A DNA stretch of 64,000 bases from Acidovorax kalamii. GTDB taxonomy: Bacteria; Pseudomonadota; Gammaproteobacteria; Burkholderiales; Burkholderiaceae_C. Of the stretch, positions 27,822 through 36,116 are shown in pieces. Position numbers and translations under genes: made by a program. Below the pieces are notes generated by a model that worked only from the letters and a program-made list of their open reading frames with translations, was not told where the DNA came from and ran no database searches. The stretch lies in contig NZ_NOIG01000011.1 of NCBI RefSeq assembly GCF_002245625.1, forward strand, positions 1-64,000, given 5' to 3'. Positions within the stretch are counted from its first letter, which is position 1, and every line of letters starts with the position of its first letter.

Positions 27822-28289
27822 TCAGAGTTCTTGGGCGTACACGATGAAGCCATGGTGCTTGGCCATCTTGTCGTACAGCTGGCGCCCGGCGGCATTGGTC
27901 TCGTGCGTTTGCCAGTACACGCGGGAAGACTTGGCGGCGCGCGCAGCGTCGTACACCGCTTCGATCAGCGCCCGCCCCACGCCCCGGCCGCGCGCGGCCT
28001 CACGGGTGAACAAATCGCTGAGGTAGCAAACGGGTTCGATGCGCGTCATGCTGCGGTGAAAGACGCAGTGCGTGAGGCCCAGCAGCTCGCCGCTGGCATC
28101 GTCTTGCGCCACCAGGCAGAACATGGGTTCTGCCGCGTCATGAAACCGCTGCCAGGTGGTTTGCGTGATGTGCTCGGGCAGCGCCGTGGCGCCAAAGCGA
28201 CCGTAGAAGGCGTTGTAGCCGTCCCAGAGCGGGCGCCATGCGGCGTAGTCGGAGGGCTGAGCGGGGCGTATGGAGACAGCAGAACTCAT
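27822..28289 (-). CDS. GNAT family N-acetyltransferase
   Basis: A 155-residue acetyltransferase: VSIRPAQPSDYAAWRPLWDGYNAFYG at the start, the CoA-binding SDLFTREAARGRGVGRALIEAVYDAA (about 90-115) and YWQTHETNAAGRQLYDKMAKHHGFIVY, as in the YhhY/PA4866-like group. It is followed after 20 bases by the SUKH gene, probably in one transcript. Substrate unknown. Confidence 0.85.
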   Translation of the reverse strand: MSSAVSIRPAQPSDYAAWRPLWDGYNAFYGRFGATALPEHITQTTWQRFHDAAEPMFCLVAQDDASGELLGLTHCVFHRSMTRIEPVCYLSDLFTREAARGRGVGRALIEAVYDAARAAKSSRVYWQTHETNAAGRQLYDKMAKHHGFIVYAQEL

Positions 28290-28468
28290 GGCGGGCCGAG
28301 CGGTGTTGTGGAGCGAAGCGGTGATTGTGCAGGCAGAGCCGGAGGGCCGTTTTCCTTGCCGGGGCCTGCAGCTGCGCGGCGGCGGCCATGCCCTGCGGTT
28401 TGTTGGGATTCGGTGGGCTACGATGCGCGTCTGATCCGCATTCGGGCCCTGTGCCCCACGCTTTGACC

Positions 28469-29482
28469 ATGAGCTATGTTCTGCACCTCTGGCGCCATCC
28501 GATCCCTGTCTCCAGTGAGGACGCGCAGGTCACGTTGCGTGACTTGCGCCAGCAGTTGAGTTTCAACCCCGATCCGGCGGCAGGCGTACTGATGCAAGCC
28601 CTTGCAGCCGGGCTGCCGCAGGATGGCGAGCCCGAGGACTATTGGACTGAACCCCCGGAGCCGGACCCGTTCGCGCTGGTGCAAAGCCTGAGTCCTGCCG
28701 TGGCCGAACTGGAGGTGGTGCTGCCGGTGATCGAGCGCGTGGCCCGCCAGCTGGGGTGGGTGATTTTTGATCCGCAGAGCGGCGAGGTGCACCCTCCTTC
28801 GGGGCAGGTGATGGGCCCCATGGGATCTGTTGCAGCCGTGGCGGATGTGCCTGTGCTCCCTGAGCTGGACACTTCGCCTTCGGCGCGCAGCCGCCGGGTG
28901 CAGCAATCGCTGGAGCCCCTGTTCACCCAACGGGGCTGGCGCAAGCTGCGGGGCGCATTCTGGTTCAAGAAAAAGCTGCCTGTGGGCGAGGCGCTGGTGT
29001 ACTCGGACATGGTGCGGGACACCTTGCACCACGGCGTGTGGATACGCCTTGCATTGCCCTCCCACCTGCAGCCCGCTCTTAACAGCGATGGCGGGCCGGC
29101 CTTTAAGGTGTCCTTGCAGCACTTCGCGCAGACGCACAGGCTGCCCTTCACTTACCTGGAGCCACCGGCACTGTTCCAAAAACAGGCGGGAGGGGTGATC
29201 TACGAGTTGCCCATGGGCAGCGCAGACAGTGCTGCCACGCGCCGGGATGAGCTGGCGGCGCTGTACGACAGGGCCGTGCTGGACTGGCTGGACCAGTTGC
29301 ACAGCCTGGAGGATCTGGACAGATGGGCCAACCGCGTGCCGGATGAGGAATGCCCCTTCGTGGGCCTGCGCCAACGCAGCGACTACCGCTTGCTGAACTA
29401 CCACCCCGATCTGCTGGTGGCTGCTGCAGTCAACGCCCCTGACTTCGAGCAACGCGCCCTGGAGCGCTATGCAATGTACTAG
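28469..29482 (+). CDS. protein of unknown function, possibly truncated by an in-frame TAG
   Basis: A 337-residue soluble protein beginning MSYVLHLWRHPIPVSSEDAQ, with an acidic/proline segment (about 55-70) and a well-formed C-terminal half (about 145-337; QRGWRKLRGAFWFKKKLPVGEAL..., ERYAMY). I do not recognise a family. The frame ends in TAG (29480-29482), but the next 25 codons in the same frame are coding-like and end in TGA (29558-29560), so the original gene may have been longer. It is isolated, with opposite-strand genes on either side. Confidence 0.65.
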   Translation: MSYVLHLWRHPIPVSSEDAQVTLRDLRQQLSFNPDPAAGVLMQALAAGLPQDGEPEDYWTEPPEPDPFALVQSLSPAVAELEVVLPVIERVARQLGWVIFDPQSGEVHPPSGQVMGPMGSVAAVADVPVLPELDTSPSARSRRVQQSLEPLFTQRGWRKLRGAFWFKKKLPVGEALVYSDMVRDTLHHGVWIRLALPSHLQPALNSDGGPAFKVSLQHFAQTHRLPFTYLEPPALFQKQAGGVIYELPMGSADSAATRRDELAALYDRAVLDWLDQLHSLEDLDRWANRVPDEECPFVGLRQRSDYRLLNYHPDLLVAAAVNAPDFEQRALERYAMY

Positions 29483-29560
29483 GCCGACGCGTTTGGCCGG
29501 GGGCTGCTGCCCCAGATGCACGAGCTGCTGGCCGTGTGCGGCCTGCACATCTCGCGCTGA
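29483..29560 (+). other. in-frame coding-like extension after the TAG stop
   Basis: Directly after the TAG the same frame reads ADAFGRGLLPQMHELLAV and then CGLHISR before TGA. The residue composition and GC-rich third positions look like those of real protein, not intergenic DNA. This is either the remnant of an ancestral C-terminus or a readthrough extension. Confidence 0.45.
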
Positions 29561-29587
29561 TCCTATGTTTGCGCAGACCGTGCGGCG

Positions 29588-31006
29588 TTAGACCTTCAGT
29601 ACCCGCCCCGGGTTCATGATCCCCTGCGGGTCCAGCGCCTGTTTGATGGCGCGCATCATGCCAAGCGCCACGGGCGACTGGTACTTGGCGAGCTTCTCGG
29701 CCTTGAGTTCGCCGATGCCATGCTCGGCCGAGAACGATCCGCCAAACTCGGCCACGGCCTCGTACACCAAGTGGTTCACATGGTCCTCGTGCTCGCGCAG
29801 GAAGGCCTTGGGGTCGCCCTCAGCCGGCGCCTGCACGTTGTAGTGCAGGTTGCCGTCGCCCAGGTGGCCGAAGTTGACCAGGCGCACGCCCGGGATCTCG
29901 TGCTGCAGCACCGCGTCGGTGTGCGCCACGAAGGCGGGGATGCGCGAAATCTGCACCGAGATGTCGTGCTTGATGTTCAGGCCCTCTTCGGCCTGAGCGA
30001 GCGGAATGCTCTCGCGGATATGCCACAGCTGGTGGGCTTGCGTGAGGTTTTCGGCCACCACGGCGTCGGTCACGCAGCCCATTTCAAACGCGGTTTCCAG
30101 CAGCGATTCGAAGCGCGCGCGGGCGTGTTCCTCGGATTCGCTGTCGGAGTTCTCCAGCAACACACACCAGGGCGCGTTCTCGTCGCCCAGGAAGGGCACG
30201 CGCAGCTGCGGCATGTGTTTGCCCACCAGGCTCAGTGCAAACTGGCCCATCACCTCAAAGCCCGTGAGCCCCGCGCCCAGCTGCTTGTGTGCCAAGCCCA
30301 GCAGCGCCACGGCATGCTCCATTGACGGCACGGCGGCCCAGGCCGTGAGATTGGCGGCGGGTTGGGGGTAGAGCTTCATGGTGGCAGCGGTGATGATGCC
30401 CAGCGTGCCCTCGCTGCCGATGAACAGGTCGCGCAGGTCGTAGCCCGTGTTGTCCTTGCGCAGGCCCTTGAGGCCGTCCCACACCTCACCCTGCGCTGTG
30501 ACCACTTCGAGGCCCAGGCACAGGTCGCGTGCATTGCCATAGCGCACCACCTGCGTGCCGCCCGCGTTGGTGCCCAGGTTGCCGCCAATGGTGCAGCTGC
30601 CCTCGGCCGCGAGGCTCAGGGGGAACAGCACACCGGCGTTCTGCGCCACGTCCTGCAGGTTCTGCAGGATGCAGCCCGCTTCCACGGTCATGGTCAGGTT
30701 GTCGGTGTCCACACTGCGCACCGCGTTCATGCGCGTGAGGCTCAGCACGATCTGCGTGCCGCTGTCATCGGGCGTGGAGCCCACGGCGAGACCCGTGTTG
30801 CCGCCCTGGGGCACGATGGCGGTACCCACCGCCGCGCAGGCCTTGACCACGGCGGCCACTTCCTGCGTGTTGGCGGGGCGCACCACGGCCAGGGCCTTGC
30901 CGCGCACGCGGCGGCGCCAGTCCTGTTCCCAGGCGGTGAGGTCGCCTTCGGTGATCACATGGGTGGGGCCAACGATGGCCCGCAGGGTGTCGAGCAAGGT
31001 GGTCAT
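29588..31006 (-). CDS. FAD-linked oxidoreductase (GlcD/D-2-hydroxyacid dehydrogenase type)
   Basis: A 472-residue flavoprotein of the vanillyl-alcohol oxidase fold. The FAD-binding half (about 35-215) contains VRPANTQEVAAVV, PQGGNTGLAVGS, AAEGSCTIGGNLGTNAGGTQVVRYG and LFIGSEGTLGIIT; the C-terminal half carries the LVNFGHLGDGNLHYN metal/substrate motif and ends EHGIGELKAEKLAKYQ...MNPGRVLKV. This is the layout of D-lactate, glycolate and D-2-hydroxyglutarate dehydrogenases. The donor substrate cannot be decided. It lies 57 bases downstream of the DUF2069 gene on the same strand. Confidence 0.88.
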   Translation of the reverse strand: MTTLLDTLRAIVGPTHVITEGDLTAWEQDWRRRVRGKALAVVRPANTQEVAAVVKACAAVGTAIVPQGGNTGLAVGSTPDDSGTQIVLSLTRMNAVRSVDTDNLTMTVEAGCILQNLQDVAQNAGVLFPLSLAAEGSCTIGGNLGTNAGGTQVVRYGNARDLCLGLEVVTAQGEVWDGLKGLRKDNTGYDLRDLFIGSEGTLGIITAATMKLYPQPAANLTAWAAVPSMEHAVALLGLAHKQLGAGLTGFEVMGQFALSLVGKHMPQLRVPFLGDENAPWCVLLENSDSESEEHARARFESLLETAFEMGCVTDAVVAENLTQAHQLWHIRESIPLAQAEEGLNIKHDISVQISRIPAFVAHTDAVLQHEIPGVRLVNFGHLGDGNLHYNVQAPAEGDPKAFLREHEDHVNHLVYEAVAEFGGSFSAEHGIGELKAEKLAKYQSPVALGMMRAIKQALDPQGIMNPGRVLKV

Positions 31007-31063
31007 GGATGAATCGGCGTGTTCAGTGGGTGGATCGGGTAGCGGGGGACTGCGCCAGGGGCA

Positions 31064-31495
31064 TCAGGGGGCGGGTGCTGCTGAGTTGGCTTCTGCCGCC
31101 GCCGCGGCGGCCTTGGCGTTGCGCTGGCGCACACGCACATGCAGCGTGCAGGCCGTGAACAGCACCAGGCACAGGGCCACTTCGGCCCAGGCCAGCCATT
31201 GCGACGGGGGCTTGTCGCTCCAGCCGCGCACCACGCCTTCGGTGAAATACAGCCAGATCACGAGGCTGACCCAGCGGTAGGTGTACATGCGGTTCTTGAG
31301 GATGCCCGCCAGCGGAATGCACAGCGGCAGGGCCTTGATGGCCAGCCAGGTGCCACCGGGGCGCAAGGGGGCCAGCACCAGCTCCCAGGCCAGGCACAGA
31401 ACAATCAGGGCCAGCAGGCTGCCGGTGGCCAGCCAGCGGGTGGCGGCAACGCCGTGGTCAGAGGGGGTGAGGGGGGTGGCGGGGGATGCAGTCAT
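31064..31495 (-). CDS. DUF2069 membrane protein
   Basis: A 143-residue inner membrane protein with four hydrophobic segments and the DUF2069 signature (LPLCIPLAGILKNRMYTYRWVSLVIWLYFTEGVVRGWSD). Function unknown. The last 20 residues are Ala-rich. It is divergent from the YihY/BrkB gene with only 21 bases between the two start codons, so the two promoters must overlap the opposite coding or leader regions. Confidence 0.85.
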   Translation of the reverse strand: MTASPATPLTPSDHGVAATRWLATGSLLALIVLCLAWELVLAPLRPGGTWLAIKALPLCIPLAGILKNRMYTYRWVSLVIWLYFTEGVVRGWSDKPPSQWLAWAEVALCLVLFTACTLHVRVRQRNAKAAAAAAEANSAAPAP

Positions 31496-31516
31496 TGGGG
31501 TGGCATCATATCGGCC

Positions 31517-32779
31517 ATGCCTCTTTCCCTACAGACAGTCGCATCACGCACCGAAGCGTTGATCAATGAACTGTCGCACTTCCCGTGGAAGACCACGGCC
31601 CAGACGCTGCGCGAGCGCTTTCGTGAGGACCATCTGGGGCTCACGGCCAGCAGCCTGACCTTCACCACCATCCTGGCGCTGGTGCCGTTTTTTACCGTCG
31701 CGCTGGCGGTGTTCACCGCGTTCCCCATCTTCGGCAAGCTGCAGGATGCGCTGCAGGGCTGGCTGGTGAGCAGCCTGGTGCCCGACAGCATCTCGCGGCA
31801 GGTGATTGGCTACCTGAACCAGTTTGCCTCCAAGGCCAGCGGCCTGGGGGTGGCGGGCTTCAGCATCCTGCTGGCCACGGCGCTCGCACTGATCCTCACC
31901 ATCGACCGCACGCTCAACGACATCTGGCGCGTGCCGCGCCTGCGCCCGCTGGGCCAGCGGGTGCTGATCTACTGGGCCGCCATCACGCTGGGGCCGCTGC
32001 TCATGGGCGCGAGCCTGGCGCTCACCTCGTATGTGATGTCGGCCTCGGGCGGGTTGGTCAAACGGTTGCCCGATGGCGTGCAACTGCTGTTCGACTCGAT
32101 CCAGTTTGTGGTGCTGGCGGGGGGCATGGCGTCGCTGTACCACTATGTGCCCAACACGCCGGTCAAATGGCGCCATGCCTGGACGGGCGGGCTGTTCGTG
32201 GCCGTGTGCATCGAGCTGGCCAAGAAGATCCTGGCGCTGTACCTGGGCAAGGTGCCCACCTATTCGGTGGTGTACGGCGCGTTTGCCACGCTGCCCATCT
32301 TGCTGGTGTGGATCTATGTGGCCTGGGTCATCGTGCTGCTGGGGGCCGTGGTCACCGCCTACCTGCCCAGCCTGCTGGCGGGCGTGGCGCGGCGCGGCAC
32401 GGTGGCGGGCTGGACGTTCCAGCTCGCGATCGAGGTGCTGCAGGAGCTGCACCGCGCGCGCAGCCAGCCCATGAAAGGCCTACGCCCCAGCCAGCTCGCT
32501 CAGCTGCTGCGCGTGGACGTGCTGCAGCTCGAACCCGTGCTCGAAGCCCTGACCGCCCTGGACTGGGCGGGCGAGGTGGCCGATGCGGCGGTGAGCGCTT
32601 CGGACGTGCCCGAGCCGCGTTATGTGCTGCTGGCCGACCCGGCCCTCACCCCGCTCGCGCCCCTGGTGCAGAAGCTGCTGCTGGAGCGCGCCCAGAGCCT
32701 GGCCCCGCTGTGGCAGCGCGCGGGCCTGGAGAGCCTGCACATGGCCGATGTGCTGGAGAGCGCCGCGCAGGCCGGATGA
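31517..32779 (+). CDS. YihY/virulence factor BrkB family membrane protein
   Basis: A 420-residue inner membrane protein. The membrane domain (about 20-290) has six helices and the family pattern: LTASSLTFTTILALVPFFTV, FASKASGLGVAGFSILLATALALILTIDRTLNDIWRV, YHYVPNTPVKWRHAWTGGLFVAV and YSVVYGAFATLPILLVWIYVAW. A C-terminal cytoplasmic region of about 120 residues follows. Once misnamed ribonuclease BN; true function unsettled. There is no Shine-Dalgarno before the ATG, and TCATAT lies a few bases upstream. Confidence 0.88.
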   Translation: MPLSLQTVASRTEALINELSHFPWKTTAQTLRERFREDHLGLTASSLTFTTILALVPFFTVALAVFTAFPIFGKLQDALQGWLVSSLVPDSISRQVIGYLNQFASKASGLGVAGFSILLATALALILTIDRTLNDIWRVPRLRPLGQRVLIYWAAITLGPLLMGASLALTSYVMSASGGLVKRLPDGVQLLFDSIQFVVLAGGMASLYHYVPNTPVKWRHAWTGGLFVAVCIELAKKILALYLGKVPTYSVVYGAFATLPILLVWIYVAWVIVLLGAVVTAYLPSLLAGVARRGTVAGWTFQLAIEVLQELHRARSQPMKGLRPSQLAQLLRVDVLQLEPVLEALTALDWAGEVADAAVSASDVPEPRYVLLADPALTPLAPLVQKLLLERAQSLAPLWQRAGLESLHMADVLESAAQAG

Positions 32780-32784
32780 ACTGC

Positions 32785-32866
32785 TGTTGCGCTTTGATTG
32801 CTATAAAATATATAGCTATCGGCGCATGGTGGAAGCGCGGTAGCGGCCATTTTTTCTTGAATTTTC
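32785..32866 (-). repeat. dispersed repeat, well-preserved copy
   Basis: On the minus strand: TTCAAGAAAAAATGGCCGCT, ACCGCGC, CCACCATGCGCC, GATAGCTATA, TTTTATAGCAATCAAA. It fills the gap between the convergent YihY and Mpo1-like genes. Confidence 0.75.
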
Positions 32867-32869
32867 AGA

Positions 32870-33205
32870 TCAGAACGGCACCTTGCCCGTCCAGATGTCC
32901 TTGTACATCACCCAGTCGCCCATGAAGCTGTAGAGCGGGCGCTTGAAGCTGGCGGGCTTGTTCTTCTCAAAGCCGAAGTGCCCCACCCAGGCAAAGCCAT
33001 AGCCGCAGAGCAGACCATACAGCAGGTACTGCGGCTTGCCCGTGGCCACCAGCATGGCCAGGCAGACGAGGGTGAGCGTAGAGCCCACGAAGTGCAGGCG
33101 CCTGCAGGTGCGGTTGCTGTGTTCGCCCAGGTAGAAGGGATAGAACTCCGCGAAGCTCTTGAAGCTGCGCGGGTCGGTGGTGGTGTGGGGGGCGCTGATG
33201 TCCAT
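32870..33205 (-). CDS. Mpo1-like protein (DUF962)
   Basis: A 111-residue membrane protein with the DUF962/Mpo1 pattern: FKSFAEFYPFYLGEHSNRTCRRLHFVGS at the N-terminus (conserved His-containing start) and GYGFAWVGHFGFEKNKPASFKRPLYSFMGDW. The yeast relative is an Fe-dependent dioxygenase that alpha-oxidises 2-hydroxy fatty acids; the bacterial role is unknown. The conserved histidines (H34, H43, H82 region) are present. Divergent from the tetR gene. Confidence 0.85.
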   Translation of the reverse strand: MDISAPHTTTDPRSFKSFAEFYPFYLGEHSNRTCRRLHFVGSTLTLVCLAMLVATGKPQYLLYGLLCGYGFAWVGHFGFEKNKPASFKRPLYSFMGDWVMYKDIWTGKVPF

Positions 33206-33323
33206 CGTTGTCTCCTGTGTTGTTGTTCAGGGGGGCTCACCATGCCTGGCCCTTTGTGAGCAACGGGAAAAGGCGGCCCCTGGCGCTTTATACGCCCAAG
33301 CCCGCAGGGATGGGGTAGCGGAT

Positions 33324-33353
33324 TTGACAGCGGCGCAGTTGCGGTGTTTTAAT
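33324..33353 (+). promoter_or_regulatory. promoter of the tetR-DUF418 operon
   Basis: A perfect -35 box TTGACA (33324-33329) and a -10 box TTTAAT (33348-33353) are 18 bases apart. Transcription should begin near 33360, within the TetR operator. Confidence 0.7.
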
Positions 33354-33376
33354 AAATCGACTGGTTGATCTATTAA
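33349..33376. promoter_or_regulatory. TetR operator
   Basis: TTAATAAATCGAC (33349-33361), two bases, then GTTGATCTATTAA (33364-33376) form a 28-base inverted repeat with two mismatches. It overlaps the -10 box and the start of transcription, the classic position for a self-repressing TetR protein. Confidence 0.75.
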
Positions 33377-33397
33377 TAACTGCACAAGATTTTTCAC

Positions 33398-34006
33398 ATG
33401 CGTACCGTGGACCCCGAGCGCCATCAGGCGCGGCGCCAGCAGATCCTGGAGGCCGCGGTGGCCTGCTTCATGCGCAAGGGCTTTCATGCCACCCGCACCG
33501 CCGAGATCTGCGCCGAGGCGGGCATGAGCCCCGGCAACCTGTTCCATTACTTCCCGACCAAGGAGGCCATCATCGCGGCCATCGTGGAAGAGGACCAGCG
33601 CGAAACTGCCGAGCGTTTTGCCGCTGCGGCAGGTGCTCACAACCTCTATGGCGCGCTGATCGCCATCGTGGAAGAAAGCCTCGCCCTGCTGGCCGACCCG
33701 GTGTACACCCGCATCGGCCTGGAGGTGCTGGCCGAGGCCGTGCGCAACCCTGATGTGTTTGCCAGCGTGGCACGGAGCGAGGCGGGCCGCAAGGCCCAGC
33801 TGGTGCGTCTGCTTGATACGGCGGTGGAACGCCAGCAGGCGCGGCTGACCATGCCGCCTGCGCAGGTGGCGGACTGGATCCTGCTGCTGCTGGATGGCGC
33901 CTTTGGCCGGGCCATGGTGGAAGAGCGTTTTGACGCCCAGGCCTATCGCTCGCTGGTGCTGGGGGCCTTGGCCGCAGTGGTGGTGCCGGTGGGGGAGGGC
34001 GCATGA
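33398..34006 (+). CDS. TetR/AcrR family repressor
   Basis: A 202-residue one-component regulator. The N-terminal helix-turn-helix (about 10-60; RQQILEAAVACFMRKGFHATRTAEICAEAGMSPGNLFHYFPTKEAIIAAI) is canonical; the C-terminal ligand-binding part is all-helical and resembles the TetR_C group with EQxR-type repressors (BetI-like). It is expected to repress its own operon through the palindrome at 33349-33376. The stop overlaps the start of the DUF418 gene by four bases. Confidence 0.9.
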   Translation: MRTVDPERHQARRQQILEAAVACFMRKGFHATRTAEICAEAGMSPGNLFHYFPTKEAIIAAIVEEDQRETAERFAAAAGAHNLYGALIAIVEESLALLADPVYTRIGLEVLAEAVRNPDVFASVARSEAGRKAQLVRLLDTAVERQQARLTMPPAQVADWILLLLDGAFGRAMVEERFDAQAYRSLVLGALAAVVVPVGEGA

Positions 34007-35265
34007 CGCAGGCAGCGCACCCCCACGAACCCGCCGCACCCACCACCCCCGTCCACCCCGCACCAGTCAGTGCCGGGCGCGAACACGCCATTGACGCGCT
34101 GCGCGGCTTTGCGCTGCTGGGCATCCTCATGGTCAATGCGGGCAGTTTTGCATCCACCTACTTTGGCGTGGGCGTGGTGGACCCGGCCTTCTCCCGCACC
34201 GTGGACCATGCTGTGCGCTGGTGGGTGAGCTTCATCTTCGAGACCAAGTTCTACCTGCTGTTCTCGCTGCTGTTCGGCTACAGCTTTGCGCTGCAGATGG
34301 ATTCGGCGGAACGTTCGGGCAGCGCCTTTGTGCCGCGCTTTCTGCGCCGCCTGCTAGGCCTTTTGCTGCTGGGGCTTGCGCATGCCTGGTTGCTGTTCGC
34401 GGGCGACATCCTCGTCACCTATGCGCTGCTGGGCGTGCTGCTGCTGGCCTGGCGCGGGCTGAAACCCGCATCGGCCACGGTGCTGGCCCTGGCGCTGCTG
34501 GGCATGGTGGCCGGAGGCTGGGGCCTGCTGGCCTGGCTGGTGGCGCATGTGCCGCCCATAGGGGTACCGGTGGCCGAGCTGCATGCCAAGGCGCAGCAGG
34601 CCGCACAGGCCTACCGTGCGAGCGCGCTGGATGCCATCGCCCAGCGCGGGCGAGACATGGCCGACGGCGTGTGGTTTGTGCTGGTGTTTGTGCAGGGGCC
34701 CTGTGCACTGGCCATGTTCCTGCTGGGGCTCGCGGCCCACCGCTCGGGCTTTCTGGCCCGGGTGTCGCAGCAGCCAGCGCACTTGCGGCGGTGGATGGCG
34801 TGGTGCCTGCCTGCAGGAGGGGCGGGGGCCTTGTTCTATGCCACGGCACAGGTGGGCACCAGCAGCGTGCAGCAGCCCGAGCATGTGGTGCTGGCCGCGC
34901 TGGCGGTGGACCTGGCCACGGCGCCGTTTCTTACCTTCGGCTATGTGGCGCTGCTGCTGTGGCTGCTGCAGCATGGCCCCGTGGGCCAGCGTCTGGGCGC
35001 GGCGCTGGAGCCTGCGGGGCGCATGGCGCTGTCCAACTATCTGCTGCAGTCGCTGATCGGGGCCACAGTTTTCACGGCCTATGGCTTTGCGCTGGTGGGC
35101 CGGGTGGCGCCCTGGCTGGTGGTGCTGGGGGTGTTCACGTTGTACGGGGCCCAGTTGGCGTGGAGCCGCCGCTGGATGGCCACACACGCCTACGGCCCGG
35201 TGGAGTGGTGGCTGCGGGCCTTCACGCTTTGGCAGTGGCCAGCGTGGCGGCGCGGCGCGCCCTGA
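34003..35265 (+). CDS. DUF418 membrane protein under TetR control
   Basis: A 420-residue inner membrane protein with about nine to ten hydrophobic segments. The start of the membrane domain AIDALRGFALLGILMVNAGSF (about 27-47) and the C-terminal EPAGRMALSNYLLQSLIGATVF and YGPVEWWLRAFT are diagnostic of DUF418 (YeiB-like). It may transport or modify an envelope compound; the function is not known. It is translationally coupled to tetR (ATGA), so the TetR ligand is probably related to its job. Confidence 0.87.
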   Translation: MTQAAHPHEPAAPTTPVHPAPVSAGREHAIDALRGFALLGILMVNAGSFASTYFGVGVVDPAFSRTVDHAVRWWVSFIFETKFYLLFSLLFGYSFALQMDSAERSGSAFVPRFLRRLLGLLLLGLAHAWLLFAGDILVTYALLGVLLLAWRGLKPASATVLALALLGMVAGGWGLLAWLVAHVPPIGVPVAELHAKAQQAAQAYRASALDAIAQRGRDMADGVWFVLVFVQGPCALAMFLLGLAAHRSGFLARVSQQPAHLRRWMAWCLPAGGAGALFYATAQVGTSSVQQPEHVVLAALAVDLATAPFLTFGYVALLLWLLQHGPVGQRLGAALEPAGRMALSNYLLQSLIGATVFTAYGFALVGRVAPWLVVLGVFTLYGAQLAWSRRWMATHAYGPVEWWLRAFTLWQWPAWRRGAP

Positions 35266-35295
35266 CCACTGGCCAGGGCGCGGGCGGCGTGTTGC

Positions 35296-36114
35296 TCAGC
35301 GGGCCAGAAAGTCGCGCAGCGCGAACAGCGTTTCTTCCGGCGCTTCGGTCATCTGGTGATGGCCTACGGGCAGGCTCGCGATCGACACCGATTGGCCTGC
35401 AGCGCGGGCCGCGTTGACCAGACCTTGCGCGGCCTTCGGGGGGGTCATCTGGTCCTGCGCGCCCAGCGCAAACAGCACCGGGCAGGTGAGTTGCGCCATG
35501 GCGGCTTCGCCACCGGCGTAGCTGTCGCAGGCCACAAAGCCCCGGTGGAACACGTTGACGGCCGGGTTGCTGCGCAGCACCCGGCGGCCCAGCGCCATGC
35601 CCGTGCCAAACACCCAGGTGCCGGGCCCCAGGGCCGACGGGGGCGCGGCCAGCGTGTTGCGCGAGAACACGTTGACCATGCGCAGGGCCTTTTCGGGGTC
35701 GCTCTGCGAGGCCTCGATGAGCGCGGGCGACACCTTCATCGGGAAAGCCGTGCCCACCAGCACCAGATGGCTGACGCGGTCCTTGAGCCGAGCGGCGGCT
35801 TCCATGGCAATGAGCGAACCCCAGCTGTGGCCCACCAGGGCTGCGCGCTGCACGCCTGCAGCGCCGAGCAGTGCGCCGATGAAGTCGGCCGCCTGCTCCA
35901 CCGATGCAGGCGCGTCGCCACCGCTCTTGCAGTGGCCCGGCAGGTCGATGGCCAGCACGTTCCAGCCATGGTTGGCCATGTAGCGGCTTTGCAGGGCCCA
36001 CACGCTGTGGTCGTTGAGCACGCCGTGGATGAACACCACCGTGGGCTTGGCGGCATCGAAGGCCTTGCCGCCGGTGTAGCAGTAGATGGCGGCGCCGTTG
36101 ACTTGGATGTGCAT
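35296..36114 (-). CDS. alpha/beta hydrolase
   Basis: A 272-residue alpha/beta-fold hydrolase. The nucleophile elbow is GHSWGS (Ser97), the oxyanion strand VVFIHGVLNDHSVW (about 26-39), the acid lies in LFALGAQDQMTPP (about 205-217) and the histidine in VGHHQMTEAP (about 250). Esterase, lactonase or ring-fission hydrolase activity are all possible. It starts two bases after the metY stop codon, so the two genes form an operon; a link with the deacylation of activated homoserine is conceivable but not shown. Confidence 0.85.
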   Translation of the reverse strand: MHIQVNGAAIYCYTGGKAFDAAKPTVVFIHGVLNDHSVWALQSRYMANHGWNVLAIDLPGHCKSGGDAPASVEQAADFIGALLGAAGVQRAALVGHSWGSLIAMEAAARLKDRVSHLVLVGTAFPMKVSPALIEASQSDPEKALRMVNVFSRNTLAAPPSALGPGTWVFGTGMALGRRVLRSNPAVNVFHRGFVACDSYAGGEAAMAQLTCPVLFALGAQDQMTPPKAAQGLVNAARAAGQSVSIASLPVGHHQMTEAPEETLFALRDFLAR

Positions 36115-36116
36115 GG

